Shown: positions 20,871-32,420, counted from the first letter of the stretch. The stretch: 64,000 nt of DNA from Pomphorhynchus laevis (GCA_012934845.2 WNNJ02001095.1:51629-115628), one strand, 5' to 3'. Notes: generated by a model from the letters alone, not told the origin. Made by a program: numbers and translations.

Positions 20871-21234
20871 TTTTTTTAAAGAAAAATTTTTATTTTCGTA
20901 AAACATACAAGAATGTGTCCAAAAGTAAAGAACTAAAGAATTCAAAAATCCAATCATAAGCTAAGTTATTTCTCTTTAATTCGAATCTTCCGGCTTTCGT
21001 GACATATCTTCTGTTGATCGAAAATGTTATTTTTTAATTAAAATAATAATAATAAAACTAGATTACAACGCTATTTGCGACAATCTAATTCTAGCATGGA
21101 CGGAATAAACTCGATCGTTGTATTTAACCATTTTTATAAAATACATTGTTTCGCTTGCAGCATTTATTTGATGTAATTTTAATAAGGAATAGAGATCACA
21201 AGGAGTTATAAAGGTCATGACTGAATAAAGGTCA
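20871..21234. other. AT-rich, nothing recognised
   Basis: No coding or repeat signal beyond AT runs. Confidence 0.45.
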
Positions 21235-22140
21235 ATTTTAATGAATTGACTAATAAATAACAGACGCTGTATCAGAATAAGAATAAGATGACACCATGAG
21301 GTACTGCTATGCTATCAGGTTTTGGCTCATATTCTTAGACCCATCATAGCAGCGTGGCCAAATACATGCTAATGACGTATTTCCTCTGTTGAAATTCGAA
21401 TGTTGAGTTTTTCTTATTCCTCTACCCTTAAAAATTTTATTATATTAAAATTATGTTATATTAATTATATTCATCCATATTGTTTATTATTTATTATTTA
21501 TTATAAGATAACTAATATAAAGTATATTGTTTATTTATCCTTTAATGTTTGAATATTTTTTATAAAATATTCATCTATTAAATTATCATAATAATTTTGA
21601 AGAAAGCCAATATCATTACATTATCTTTGACAATTCTTAAATATTATTATTTAATATTAAATGTTCATGCAAAAATATGTTTCTTGTAAATTTAAATGTC
21701 ATCTTTACGATATAAATTAATAGTAGTTTTAGTTAATGTTAATTTAATGTTCATATCTAGATATACACCTTCTTTATCATTAATATTGGTTTTGTTAAGA
21801 ATAAGGCTTTCTGGATAAATGTGCTCACTAATTGAATAAAAATTGTTTGAGTTAAATACACATATATCATCAATGTATCGAAACATATATTTCATATATT
21901 TATATTGTTTAGATTTAGTTTTTACACAGTTATGAACAAATTCATATTCCATAAAGCTTAAAAACAAGTCAGCTATAATTGGGCTACTATTACCTCCCAC
22001 TGGAACACTTTTTATTTGTCTAAATATAGATGTCCTTACTTTTAAATAATTTTGATTTATCAAAATATTTAAGACTTCTATTAATTCAATTTTAATCATA
22101 TATTTATATTTACTTAATGGTTTAACGCTTCTTTAAAATT
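21235..22140 (-). mobile_element. PLE (RYIDDI type) 3' half with its 3' module
   Basis: Minus strand. The reading frame at 21692-22099 gives a partial RT: GGNSSPIIADLFLSFMEYEF, the catalytic FRYIDDICVFNSNNFYSI, IYPESL and YLDMNIKLTLTKT. Worn C-terminal sequence follows at 21540-21690 and the structured 3' module at 21235-21440. The order RT, C-terminus, module is the same as at 39690-40190 and defines the module as the element's 3' end. The element is truncated at its 5' side. RTs of this kind belong with Penelope-like elements (family-level recognition; the exact clade is not settled). Confidence 0.78.
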
Positions 22141-22522
22141 GTATTTATATTTTGACAATTTATCCCTGTGGATTTTATACTGTATAATAATATTATAGTC
22201 GGTGTTAGTCTTTCTCACTATTTTATATTTTTATAAAAATTTAAAATAAAAATTTAAAATTTAAATAAGATTTAATAAAATTAAATTAATTAAATTAATT
22301 TTTAATCAAATTAATTGATATTTCAACTGCATAAACAGTTCGAATTTCAACAGTTCGAATTAGACAAGTTCGAATGAATTTATAAATGAAAATTTAAAAT
22401 AAAAATTTAAAATTTAAATAAAATTAAGTTAATATTAATTTTTATGTTCACGAAAAATTTAAACTGCATTATTCACTATGTTAACATTCAGAAAATATTC
22501 TATTGATAAAATATTGTTTCTT

Positions 22523-22874
22523 CTAAAATCTGTCAATTATTGTAATCTTGAGTACACGGTCTTTGTTATTTCGTACTTTAGCTGAACGACCTAGATCAGT
22601 GCGGAAATAATGCAAATTATAATTTAACTAATACCTGCTGGCAGTAGATAACTACGCATGGTCTGAATTTCGTACTGTCTTGTACCAATTTCTATAGTAG
22701 CAATTCCATTAGAAACAACAACTAACTTTAAATCAAGATTTAAAATGTTTAATTGCAAAATAAATATTACCCGAGTAATCATTGATTTTCTTATTTGGTA
22801 ACTTTTGTCTTTGTGAATTGAAACATTAGTGAATTGATCACCTTCGTTGAGTACATATCTAGGTCGCACAGGAA
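22523..22874 (-). CDS. Cupin-like C-terminal exons, CENP-C candidate, partial
   Basis: Three small exons join in frame on the minus strand: 22874-22771, 22725-22635, 22590-22523 (TAG stop), separated by introns of 45 and 44 nt with GT-AG ends. The joined product has VLNEGDQFTNVSIHKDKSYQ, then LVVVSNGIATIEIG, then SYLLPAGRSAKVRNNKDRVL. The pattern of a valley-spanning beta strand, a glycine turn, then (I/V)PAG.x..(V/I)xN....R fits the dimerising cupin domain at the end of CENP-C/Mif2. The CENP-C signature motif and the N-terminus were not found, so this is a resemblance and not proof. Upstream exons should lie above 22900 and were not recognised. Confidence 0.45.
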
Positions 22875-23009
22875 CTAAACAAAATTTCCAAAATATAAGC
22901 TAATAGTGAATCAGATAACTGAATAAAAGTAATCTTTAAATTGAAAGGTTTGAGTTTGGATTACGCGATAAGGACTCTGTATGTCATTTATGCGGTGCCA
23001 ACATTTGAG

Positions 23010-23327
23010 TTTGAAAATAAATCAGTTCAGATAACTGAGTCTAAGTATTTTATGCGATATATAAATAAAAATAATTAATAAATAATTATAAGATTTTGTA
23101 CAATTTATAATTACAACTTAAAAGTTAAAATTAAAATAAAAATTAATTGTTATGAATTGACTAATAAATAGCATAAGATCTACCAAGGATTAGAAACCAT
23201 CAGGCTGTATTAACATTTTCGGCTCCTGTTCCTCGACCCAATTTAGCAGCGGGGCCAAATACGCGCTAATGACGTATTTTCTCTGATGAAATTTTATTAT
23301 CAGGTATCTTATTATAATTAGAATAAT
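23010..23327 (-). repeat. PLE 3' module with terminal box
   Basis: On the minus strand the module runs from about 23327 (AATACG.. TAGCGCGTATTTGGCCCCGC) to 23155, and the terminal box ACTCAGTTATCTGAACTGAT is at 23021-23040. Its outer end was joined or cut by the RTE LINE insertion. Confidence 0.68.
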
Positions 23328-24556
23328 CTTCTTCTTCTTCTTAGCGTTTATCCCGTATGACGGGGTCCGCTTGCCACGATCGTTGACGCCAAAATGCCTT
23401 CTTTGCTGCGTCTTTGGGCGTGAGTCCGACCATTTTCATGTCCTTAAGAAGGGTATCCATCCATCTTTTCTGTGGTCTTCCTATTGGTCTCTTTCCGTCG
23501 ACCTCGATTTGAAATGGTGCCTGCGCTAATGTGTTCACGTCTGTCCTCATTACATGTCCATACCATCGCAGCCTTGATTCTCTCAGTTTGTCTGCTATGG
23601 GTGCTACGCCAAATCGCTTGCGGATGTCTTCGTTACGGACATGATCTAGGCGAGTCTTTCCTGCGATCCACCTTAGCATTTTGGTTTCCATGCATCCAAG
23701 CTTACGTTCTGCTTCTGCTGTCATTGCCCAGCACTCAGCACCGTACATTGCTACAGGCCGTATTACGCTTCTGTAGAACTTCGATTTGAGTTTGTCTGGC
23801 ATGCGTTTGTCGCACAAAACTCCAGTGGCTGCTCTCCATTTTGTCCAGCTTGCGTTGATGCGAGTGGTGACGTCTTTTGCCACTCCTCCTGTGCTGGAGA
23901 TGACTGATCCCAGATATTTGAACGCAGTTGTCTTTGGCAGAAGCACGCCATTAAGTGATATGCTTACATCTTCGTTCTGGTTCGTCGTCATGTACTCTGT
24001 TTTGGCTGTGTTCAGTTTCAACCCAAACTGTGCCAGGCGATCGTGCCATTGCTGAACTTGTTGCTCGAGGTCATGTTTGTCTTTAGATACCAGCATAACA
24101 TCGTCGGCATACAGGATGGTCCATGGTGCTTGTCTTAGAAGGTCTTTCGTAATCACGTCCATAACTATGATGAATAGTAATGGGGAGAGTGCAGATCCTT
24201 GGTGCACACCGACTGAGATTGGAAATTCTCTGGATTTTCCCGCTGCTGTTAGCACATTGCTCGTCGTTCCTTTGTACAACATCTTCACCCATTCGATCAA
24301 TTCCTCCGGTACTTTTCTGCGTCTCAAAGCGTACCATATAAGCTTATGAGGTACTCTGTCGAACGCTTTCTCAAGGTCCAGAAAAGCTACATGGAGGGGC
24401 TGCTTCTTCTCTCTGTGCTTTTCAAGGAGTAGTCTGGCTGAGTGTATTGCATCGATGGCTCCACAGTTGCGCACAAAGCCTGCCTGGTTGACACTTAGTT
24501 TGACGGAGTCACGGATTCTCTTGTCGAGCACTCTCTCGAAGATTTTCATGGTGTGA
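23328..24556 (-). mobile_element. RTE-clade LINE, 5'-truncated
   Basis: Minus-strand copy with the C-terminal 402 residues of its RT and an AAG-rich 3' tail (CTTCTTCTTCTTCTT on the plus strand at 23328-23342), which suits RTE elements with a microsatellite tail. It is inserted next to the PLE module. The reading frame has no internal stop, so the insertion is young. GC content is visibly higher than the surroundings. Confidence 0.88.
23341..24549 (-). CDS. RTE reverse transcriptase, C-terminal part
   Basis: 402 codons. Motifs are VNQAGFVRNCGAIDAIHSAR, FLDLEKAFDRVPH, GVHQGSALSPLLF, the catalytic LYADDVML, FKYLGS, and the RTE C-terminal block RLRWYGHV, GRPQKRWMD and WRQRSWQADP. The AP endonuclease that should precede the RT is missing, so this is a truncated copy. 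The closest memory is of RTE elements abundant in nematodes. Similar elements also occur in ticks, molluscs and plants. Confidence 0.9.
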   Translation of the reverse strand: MKIFERVLDKRIRDSVKLSVNQAGFVRNCGAIDAIHSARLLLEKHREKKQPLHVAFLDLEKAFDRVPHKLIWYALRRRKVPEELIEWVKMLYKGTTSNVLTAAGKSREFPISVGVHQGSALSPLLFIIVMDVITKDLLRQAPWTILYADDVMLVSKDKHDLEQQVQQWHDRLAQFGLKLNTAKTEYMTTNQNEDVSISLNGVLLPKTTAFKYLGSVISSTGGVAKDVTTRINASWTKWRAATGVLCDKRMPDKLKSKFYRSVIRPVAMYGAECWAMTAEAERKLGCMETKMLRWIAGKTRLDHVRNEDIRKRFGVAPIADKLRESRLRWYGHVMRTDVNTLAQAPFQIEVDGKRPIGRPQKRWMDTLLKDMKMVGLTPKDAAKKAFWRQRSWQADPVIRDKR

Positions 24557-24889
24557 CTGAGAAAACAAAAAAATAACTAGGCACATCGAATACTAACATA
24601 AACGCTTGTTTCGCTGCATTTAAATTACATGGGTACTTTAAGAGGTTCATCTTGTCAAATATGAACCCTTCAGGTACCCTTGTAAAATAATTACCTAATA
24701 ATTCTTTTACTAGTAAAAGAATTAAAGAACGATATATGCAATTAAGTAATTTTAGTTATTTTAAAAGTTATTTTATTACTTCCGGATATTTCAATAATGA
24801 ATTTTAAAGTAAATATCTTAATATTAGGATTTTCAATTTTATGAACTGATTTTTAGATATTATAATAAAGAGTACAGAGTAGTGTTCGA
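24557..24889. other. AT-rich, nothing recognised
   Basis: Small palindromes around GGGTACTTTAAG and CAGGTACCCTTG, no coding signal. Confidence 0.4.
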
Positions 24890-24917
24890 ATTTTATTTAA
24901 AAGATAATTGTCATTGC

Positions 24918-25057
24918 AAATTTTTATTAACGGACTGTTACCATCTTTAGGTTGTTCTTGTAATCATAATTTTGCTTTATATAACACCATCAACAGCAGT
25001 GTTGTGATGATCCTTTGTTCTGCAATTACATAATTTCACTGTGTGAGCTTAAGGGTA
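24918..25057 (-). repeat. Penelope 3' UTR repeat, copy 1
   Basis: About 140 bp, more than 90% like 25507-25651. Contains GGACTGTTACCATCTTTAGG, ATAACACCA and CTGTGTGAGCTTAAGGGTAT. The second copy directly follows the endonuclease reading frame, so both are the element's 3' UTR. Confidence 0.7.
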
Positions 25058-25080
25058 TGAAAATGTAAAACAAGAATAAA

Positions 25081-25440
25081 ACAAATGGATAAAATAAATG
25101 AATACAGGGCCCTGAAACGGCTTAGCATCTGTCTTTGTATGAGAAAATCTAAGTGCGGCTTGGTGTACTTGGGTTATCTAGGGATTAGTCTTCTTTTTAA
25201 GAGGACGTCCCCTAGAGCAAAGACTAAGGTTTCTTAAGCCCCTCATCTCGAGATTACCGAGCATAGTCCGCCTCGATTTGATCCTTTGGGGGGGGTGAAA
25301 GACCCCGGGTGGTTCAGTCGGAGAGTGGCGTGTTGGATTGACTTGAGGGCTCAGATCCCTATTGACCTGAGGCCGTGACACTGTGAAGACTCTACTATCA
25401 ACTGGTCTGACTTTCTTTGTTCTTTTCAGTGTGTTTTATT
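25081..25440 (+). mobile_element. SINE-like unit with tRNA-like promoter boxes
   Basis: GC-richer insert between the two Penelope 3' UTR copies. GGGTGGTTCAGTCGGAGAGT resembles a tRNA A box (TGGTTCAGTCGG), and about 33 nt on GGGCTCAGATCCC is a weak B box. The acceptor stem and clover-leaf are not clear, so it is not called a tRNA gene. It could be a tRNA-derived SINE or part of the Penelope element's terminal repeat. Confidence 0.4.
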
Positions 25441-25506
25441 TTTAAAAACTTTTTTAGTGGTTATATAGTTATTTAACAAAATCTTTATTATGAATATTAG
25501 GAAATT

Positions 25507-25820
25507 TTGCAAATTTTTATAAACGGACTGTTACCATCTTTAGGTTGTTCGTGTAATCATAATTTTGCTTTATATAACACCACCAACAGCAGTGTGGTGA
25601 TGATCCTTTGTTCTGCAATTACATGATTTCACTGTGTGAGCTTAAGGGTATTGTGCTTTTTTAATAGCCAACGGCTTTTAGTAGCTTTTCTAGTATCTTT
25701 ATCTGGACAGGTAAAGATATCCATGTTCAGCATATGTGAAGTTTCACTCACATGTTGCGCGACAGCACATTTAGTATTTTTAGGATCCCTACAAGTGGGG
25801 CATACTCCATTAACTATCAC
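25507..25820 (-). mobile_element. Penelope GIY-YIG endonuclease end and 3' UTR
   Basis: The minus-strand ORF 25820-25629 carries CPTC, then CAVAQHVSETSHMLNMD and a KSRWLLKKHNTLKL end. The AxAxHxxxxxH block is the C-terminal half of the Penelope GIY-YIG domain. The 3' UTR repeat (25507-25651) follows directly. The 5' part and RT are missing. Confidence 0.62.
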
Positions 25821-26039
25821 GTAGGGGCTCTGCCTGTCTGTTCTACATTGCCCAAATCACAGGATGAGCACGGTATATCATATACTGTTCAGTGAGTCTC
25901 TTTCTTCAGTTTACGTTTAAACCCATTTACCGTTTTGATGCCTGGTGTCGTTATGTGATTATGTGCTCATGATAATTGGTGAATCGAATATACAACAATA
26001 TTAGGGTGTAACGACGTATCAAACTTGATAATAGAAGTA

Positions 26040-26165
26040 ATCTAGAGAAACTGCTATGTTATCAGATTTCGACTCATCCCATTCTCCGATCCAACAAAGA
26101 AGAGATTCCAAATTTATGCCAAATATGTATTTTCTTTGATGAATTTTGATTATCATGTCATTGTA
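26040..26165 (-). repeat. PLE 3' module, diverged copy
   Basis: The plus strand shows AAACTGCTATGTTATCAGAT, CCAACAAAGAAG and TTTCTTTGATGAATTTTGAT in the order of the reversed module. Confidence 0.55.
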
Positions 26166-26386
26166 AGATCACTTAACTAGGTCTATGGATATGATGCACT
26201 GTTGGGACGCAAATCATCAAAATACTTGCAATTACAGATAACCTTGCATCATAAAAACGTACAATTTGTCCAAAGACGTATAATTTGTACGTTTTTATGA
26301 TTAGGAACTAACAAAATTTCAAATAATAGAATAAAATGTATTTAATAAATAAGTAATGAACTCAAATTAAGAAAACTGTAAATTAG

Positions 26387-26515
26387 TCACACTAGATAGC
26401 ACCTACTGTTTGGCGGTGGGCGTCGCAGTATTTGTTCATATTCCTTTATAATATCGTAACGCTCAAACATCGGTCTAGCTGTATTTTTACCTGTTCGTTC
26501 GTAAACTAAAATCAT
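26387..26515 (-). CDS. Short coding-like exon, unidentified
   Basis: A 42-residue open stretch, MILVYERTGKNTARPMFERY continuing to ...LRRPPPNSRCYLV and a TGA stop. The composition is protein-like and unlike the surrounding AT-rich noise. It may be a last exon (an AG precedes it) or a small ORF. No family was recognised. Confidence 0.28.
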   Translation of the reverse strand: MILVYERTGKNTARPMFERYDIIKEYEQILRRPPPNSRCYLV

Positions 26516-28457
26516 TAAATAATTTACTGAATTTAAGATGTTTTGACATTGAACAGTATATTTTCTAAACTACGATTTAACTGCCAGCTTATTATAAAAT
26601 ATTAATATATTTTTTATAAAAATATTAAATTATACAATTAAAACGTATATTTCCATGTGATATTTATATAGCTTGTCTGTTGTTATACAATATATTTGAA
26701 TTTATTAGATTTTGCATTATCTGTGTTGTTATAATATTGTCTAGACATTATATTCTATCACATAGTCTATCATGGAGATTTTAACTGCAATCCAGAATCT
26801 AACATTTGGATTATATTTTATTTTGGTTTAAAAATAGAAAACCTAGAAATTGTTATCAGTTTATATTTTTAAACCAATATATAATTGTTACAATCCTATG
26901 TTTTCAGAATTTTAGCTGATGATAAGCTAAAATAAAAGGTGCAGTCATTAATGCCCAATAAGTCTGAATATATAATTTATAAACTAAGGTATTTAATGGA
27001 TATACTTTTTAATGACATAATTTAATTTTAATTATATTATAATATGTGGTATATTTAATATTACGCCACAATATTAAAATACGATTTTATTAATATAATA
27101 AAGATTTCAATCTTCAGTTTCTTCATAATATGCAATATGTCTGTATATCATAAATATGTTTATATTTATGATAAAATATGTTCATATTTATATCATTTAT
27201 AATATATATATAGTATATATCAAATATCTACATATTTTAAAAAAGAATTTATTTCATGTTAATTTGCTGTATTCTTATCGTTAATTAGACTTTCGTATTA
27301 TCGTTAATTAGACCATTTGCAGCGATCTTTTTAGTGCCTGCGATTATGCCTTGTGATGTTATATTGGGCACTCGTTTACCCAATGTATACGCCGATTCGT
27401 ACGTAATATGACAAGTTTATAATGTTCGTAATATCATATAACGGCAATTGAAACATCTCGTGTCCGCTCATTACGCACTCAGTCGGCATTCTATGGTCAG
27501 ATCGTTTCGTTTAAGTATTTTGCCTAGTTTAATATTATATCGAAATCGGACTATGTTGTTTAGACTTCATCTAGCCGTATCTACTTTTTCAATTTATAAA
27601 CGTTTTATTGAAATCCTTGATTGGAAAATGCTGGATGATACGTGATCAAAGAATTCATGTAATCCTCGCCATTCATTGTTTCTCTTTTCATTTAGTAAAT
27701 ATCATTTCGATATGGTTTGTACTCTTCTAAATTGCATCTCAATTTAGCGGAAAGTGTACCATCGCCTTATCAACTGCGTTCTGAGCTTCTCACCTGTGTT
27801 TAGATTTATGTTGAATTCTTTTGTTATGGTGCAAACATTTTTGATTCAAATAGCCTCGTTTCTTATCAGAATGCATGTTGTCTGTTACTTCCCCTTTAAT
27901 GGGAAGAAATTTCTCCTACAATGGAGAAACGGAATTCGTTGATTTTCCACCATGCTCAATTCAAAATTAAACTCAAAAAAGTTGTTTAGTTTGCGTTCAA
28001 AATCCTTTAGATACTCTTTCTTATATTACAATCAGATCATCAATTCAAAGTAATTATATTTTAGGCATTTTCAATTGTTCATTGATGAAATGTGTCCTTT
28101 CTCTATATATATGGGCTACATAAATCCCCGGGTATTCAGATCAAACTAGAGTCATCAGGACACGTTAATTGTTAGATTATTTAATTGTTTATTATATTCA
28201 AATATGTTATATTCGAATACTTATTAAAAGTTCAGTTGTCCTATCTATATTTGTACCTTACCATCATTTATTTACAAGTATTTCACCTTTGCCAGTGTTT
28301 GGTGAGAAAATAAATTAACCTATAAAATTTAGTTTGACCTAAAGTGGCTGACTTGGCAATATAATATTCGTATGCTGTAATATATGTGTTTTCAATTTAA
28401 TGTATAAACTTTTTAAATTAATTGAATATAAATGAGGAATGCGACAGTGTGATAATA
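26516..28457. other. Non-genic stretch
   Basis: AT-rich to about 27300, then a less AT-rich patch to about 28140. The ORFs there (27448-27645, 27754-27942) show no domain. Nothing can be supported. Confidence 0.4.
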
Positions 28458-28674
28458 TTTAAATTCGAAGAAAGCTGGCAAAAAATATCGCAAAATTTAT
28501 TTAATTGAATATTTCGATACCTAGCTGGCATCTTCTTCAGCAATTGTAAATTTTCTTAAAGAAAATTTGTGTTCAAGCAAATTACAATTGCTGAAGATGG
28601 TGCCAGCTAGGCATCGAAATATTCAATTCAATAAATTTTGCGATATTTTTTGCCAGCTTTCTTCAAATTTAAAT
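28458..28674. repeat. Foldback repeat with hammerhead-like core in each arm
   Basis: Inverted arms of about 95 bp. Each arm, read on its own strand, contains CTGAAGA, a hairpin GATGCC-AGCTA-GGTATC (plus-strand version GATGGTGCC-AGCTA-GGCATC) and then GAAATATTC. This order (CUGANGA, stem II, GAAA) is that of the catalytic core of a hammerhead ribozyme. Core positions: 28591-28624 (+) and 28540-28508 (-). Confidence 0.65.
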
Positions 28675-29283
28675 TTTTGAATTAAGTTCACAATATAAAA
28701 ATATTAATTTGTACATTTAAATGTTATTGTTTTATGGTATCTAGCGATTGCAAAAATTGGAATAAATAATGGTCGGCTCATGCATCAGATTTAAGCAACG
28801 TGTAAAATGAAGTCATCAAAATTTTAGTATTTTAAAACACTATTGCTGTATTAATAGGTTTTAAACCATAATAATCATTCAAAATAAATACTTGACTCTT
28901 CTCATAATTAATTACTTTAATAGATGTATTGGTATTTGCAATAAAATACAGATTTATATTAATATTTAAGTTTTCTTTTGTACATGATGGCATGATCTCT
29001 CTATTGTCATTAATTATATGCTAGCCGTATTAAATCAAGTATCAATATTATTGGTTCGGTAAATTACTATATTAAATTATCGTGATACAGATGTTTTAAT
29101 TATATTTTAATTAATATCAATTTTCTTTTTAAATTAATTTATTCACATATGAATAAATTATAACTTATTTACATGTGAATACTAGATATAACCAACCGGT
29201 ATTTTATGCATACAAATTATAAGTTACTGTAAGTTTATCTAGATTGTTAGTTTACGAGCAATTAAATATGGCATTTTATCAAG
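28675..29283. other. AT-rich, nothing recognised
   Basis: No coding or repeat signal. Confidence 0.45.
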
Positions 29284-29430
29284 CTATAAATCAATAAACT
29301 CGATGAGTTTTTTGATTTCTGAAATAAACGTACCTATACATTCAAAGTCTGTACCTTCATTAACGATTACAGGTACGTACTGCTTGTTTCTGTAAAGAAC
29401 ACCAGTATGACGCTTCATTGGTCGCATTGC
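29284..29430 (-). CDS. Possible last exon, unidentified
   Basis: Minus-strand reading MRPMKRHTGVLYRNKQYVPV continuing VNEGTDFECIG and EIKKLIEFIDL to a stop. It may start after the acceptor in AATTATAAAAG. Protein-like, but no family was recognised and no partner exon was found. Confidence 0.3.
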   Translation of the reverse strand, partial: AMRPMKRHTGVLYRNKQYVPVIVNEGTDFECIGTFISEIKKLIEFIDL

Positions 29431-29769
29431 TTTTATAATTGATATACTTATTTCTAGACTTACAAATGAAATCATATAACATCACTTTCCTATGCAAAAC
29501 GATCTTTTGTAATTATAAAAACTTCCAATATAACGCTAACAGTGAAGATAACATTTGAACCAAACATTGAAATGCATAAAACCATTATGAGCATATAAAA
29601 CCTTATAACCATTTACTAGCGATAAAAATTTAGCTGTAAATAATTATACATAATGAATAAACAGATAAAATTTTGTATAATTTATATTTATATAAAGTTC
29701 AAATTTATAATTAAAGCAAATTAATTTGAAAAATTAAAAAATATTGATTTTTTGAAATTCAATATTATT

Positions 29770-30240
29770 TAAAATAAGAACATCTATATTTAGATAAGTA
29801 AAAGGTGTTCCAATTGAAGATAATAGTAGCCCAATTATAGCTGACTTGTTTTTAAGCTTTATAGAATATGAATTTGTTCATAACTGTGTAAAAACTAAAT
29901 TTAAACTATATAAATATATGAAATATATGTTTCGATACATTGATGATATATGTGTATTTAATTCTAATAATTTTTATTCAATTAGTGAACAAATTTATCC
30001 AGGTAGCCTCATTCTTAACCAAACCAATATTAACGATAAGGAAGGTGTATATCTAGATATGAACATTAAATTAACATTAACTAAAACTACTATTAATTTA
30101 TATCGTAAAGATGACATATTTAAATTTACAAGAAACATATTTTTGCATGATCATTCATGCATACCATATAATATAAAATATAATACATTAAACAATGAAA
30201 TTTTAAGAATTGCCATAATATGTAATTCATTTTAATAATT
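29770..30240 (+). mobile_element. PLE RT fragment
   Basis: Plus-strand copy of the same RT as 21692-22099: SPIIADLFLSF, FRYIDDICVFNSNNF, DKEGVYLDMNIKLTLTKT, then FKFTRNIFLHDHSCIPYNI and LNNEILRIAII. Truncated on both sides. Confidence 0.8.
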
Positions 30241-30379
30241 TAGTAGATGCATATTTTAATTGATGCATACATTGATTAATATATGCATAATTGATTTAAT
30301 AAATTATGAAATTTAAGAATTGCATTATTCAATGAGAGTAGTTTTCTTCAAAATCATTAAATAGATCCATATTTATATT

Positions 30380-30515
30380 AAAAATAAATCTAAATTATAT
30401 AAAGATATGAAATATATATTTCGATACATTGATGATATATGCGTATTTAAATATAATAATTTTTATTCAATAAGCACGCAAATTAATCCAGGTAGCCTAA
30501 TTCTTAAAAAAACAA
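30380..30515 (+). mobile_element. PLE RT fragment, short
   Basis: MKYIFRYIDDICVF and NNFYSISTQINPGSLIL in one frame. A second partial copy 140 bp downstream of the previous one in the same orientation. Confidence 0.7.
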
Positions 30516-30794
30516 TATATTTTTTTAGAAAACACACAATGAATAAATTTTCAGATTATAATTATAATATAATATAATTATAATATAATTAATTCCGATT
30601 TTAGTACTCTTTAAACAAATCTTGATTTAATATATTAAATTATTATTTAATATAATATATATATTATACCTTATAGTTATAAAGTATATATTCAGATACC
30701 TATATTATATTGGAATCCAAAAGTACAATAATCCAATAAAACCAATGTTAATATGTCAAGTTTTTAAAAATGTTTCCAAAATTTTTTGAAATTT

Positions 30795-31145
30795 TTTTGT
30801 TGTTTTGATAGATAATAAATAATATAGTTTGTATTAGAATAAGATACTATATAATCAAATTTAATTAGAGGAAATACGCCGTTAGGATGTATTTGGCCCG
30901 CAGCTGTTAGTTTGAGGAATATGAACTGAAACCTTATAACATAGCAGTTCCTCCTGATGACTTCTAATCGTTATTCTAATACAACGTCTTTTATTAGTCA
31001 ATTCATAAAAATTGACTCTTTTTAAACTTTCGATTTTAAATTATAACTTGATATAATTGATATATAAAATCTTATATAAAAATTATTAATTATTTATAAT
31101 AAATACAAATTAATATATATTGTAGACTCAACTAATCTGATTTAT
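30795..31145 (+). repeat. PLE 3' module with terminal box
   Basis: From GATAATAAATAATATAG through CTAATTAGAGGAAATACG-like and ACATAGCAGTTCCTCCTGAT to the terminal box GTAGACTCAACTAATCTGAT near 31123. Gives the complete unit length of about 350 nt. Confidence 0.72.
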
Positions 31146-31470
31146 ATAATAATTTGTTAAAAATAAAGTTGTTAGTTTGTTGAACATAGAACAGATTTTT
31201 ATTTAAAATTTATTTTTTATAATATTTAGATGATTAAAGTATTTTAATATTTTATACAACCTTAGATTAGCATATATATCCAATAAATTATTTGAGTGAT
31301 TCTGAAGAAAGCCAATGTCATTACATATTAAGGCAATTCTTAAAATACAAATTATAATTATAATAGTACATACTAAACCCATAATCTTCTTCCATTTTCG
31401 ATTATATAGTTTTACCGGAACGACAAAGAAAATATTTAAATAATTGATAATGACCTATTATTGACAAAGA

Positions 31471-31616
31471 ATTATTGTAGCTAGATCAAAGAAAAGTGAA
31501 AATATTTTGATATTTGTTAACTTCTGTTAACATCTTTAGAAAATTTCTGAAGATGCTAACAGAAGTTAGCGAAATATCAAAATATTTTTTATTTTCTTTG
31601 ATCCAGCTCCAATAAT
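31471..31616. repeat. Foldback repeat with hammerhead-like core
   Basis: Arms ATTATTGTAGCTAGATCAAA and TTTGATCCAGCTCCAATAAT close a foldback of about 145 bp. The plus strand has CTGAAGAT, a perfect 6-bp stem GCTAAC-AGAA-GTTAGC, then GAAATATC (31547-31578). The other arm has a worn copy on the minus strand. The stem sequence differs from that at 28.5 kb but still pairs. Confidence 0.65.
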
Positions 31617-31639
31617 TTCATTATTTTATGCATTTTATA

Positions 31640-32420
31640 GTATATATTAATCATGAATGATCATGCAAAAATGTTTCTTGTAAATTAAAATGTCATCTTT
31701 ACGGTATAAATTAGAAGTAGTTTTAATTGATGTTAATTTAATGTTTTTATCTAAAAAGACACTTTTGTCTCATTATATTTTCGACATCTGGCGGAAGTAG
31801 AACGCATACAACTAAAATTATTAAGAGACAATAAAATTATACAGATGGCATTTTAGAAATTAGATTACATTTTGATTTTGCACTTGCGCGTTGATGGTGT
31901 ACTTGAAAAACTTTTTATGACCCCTCTGTTATTAAAGAATATTTTTGTAAAAAATTATATGGTAAAAAGTACGTAGACTCGGTTTATTTGATTTGATTTA
32001 TAAAAATTCATTAAATTTCATTATTTAATGTATTATATTTTATATTATATGGTATGCATGAATGCTCATGCAAAAATATGTTTCTTGTAAATTTAAATGT
32101 CATCTTTACGATATAAATTAATAGTAGTTTTAGTTAATGTTAATTTAATGTTCATATCTAGATATACATCTTCTTTATCATTAATATTGGTTTTGTTAAG
32201 AATAAGGCTTTCTGGATAAATGTGCTCACTAATTGAATAAAAATTATTAGAATTAAATACACATATATCATTAATATATCGAAACATATATTTCATATCT
32301 TTATATAATTAAGATTTAGTTTTTAAACAGTTGTGAACAAATTCATATTCTATAAAGCTTAAAAACAAGTCAGCTATAATTGGGCTACTATTACCACGAT
32401 ACTGTTAGACGTTTTATTTG
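31640..32420 (-). mobile_element. PLE composite copy 1
   Basis: PLE C-terminal sequence, then a non-PLE segment of about 250 bp (31745-31995, with CGACATCTGGCGGAAGTAGA and TTGATTTTGCACTTGCGCG, ending in the terminal-box motif TACGTAGACTCGG), then PLE RT again (32093-32296: FRYINDICVFNSNNF). The same composite is found at 46330-47090. Confidence 0.72.

Noticed and set aside
22881-23040. Upstream exon of the cupin gene (CWHRINDIQSPYR)
   Set aside because: The phase at the possible donor does not fit the next exon, and a stop lies close in the frame that would fit.
25290-25380. A functional tRNA gene
   Set aside because: The A-box-like sequence is good, but the B box is poor and no acceptor stem or clover-leaf could be formed. 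Listed as a SINE-like unit instead.
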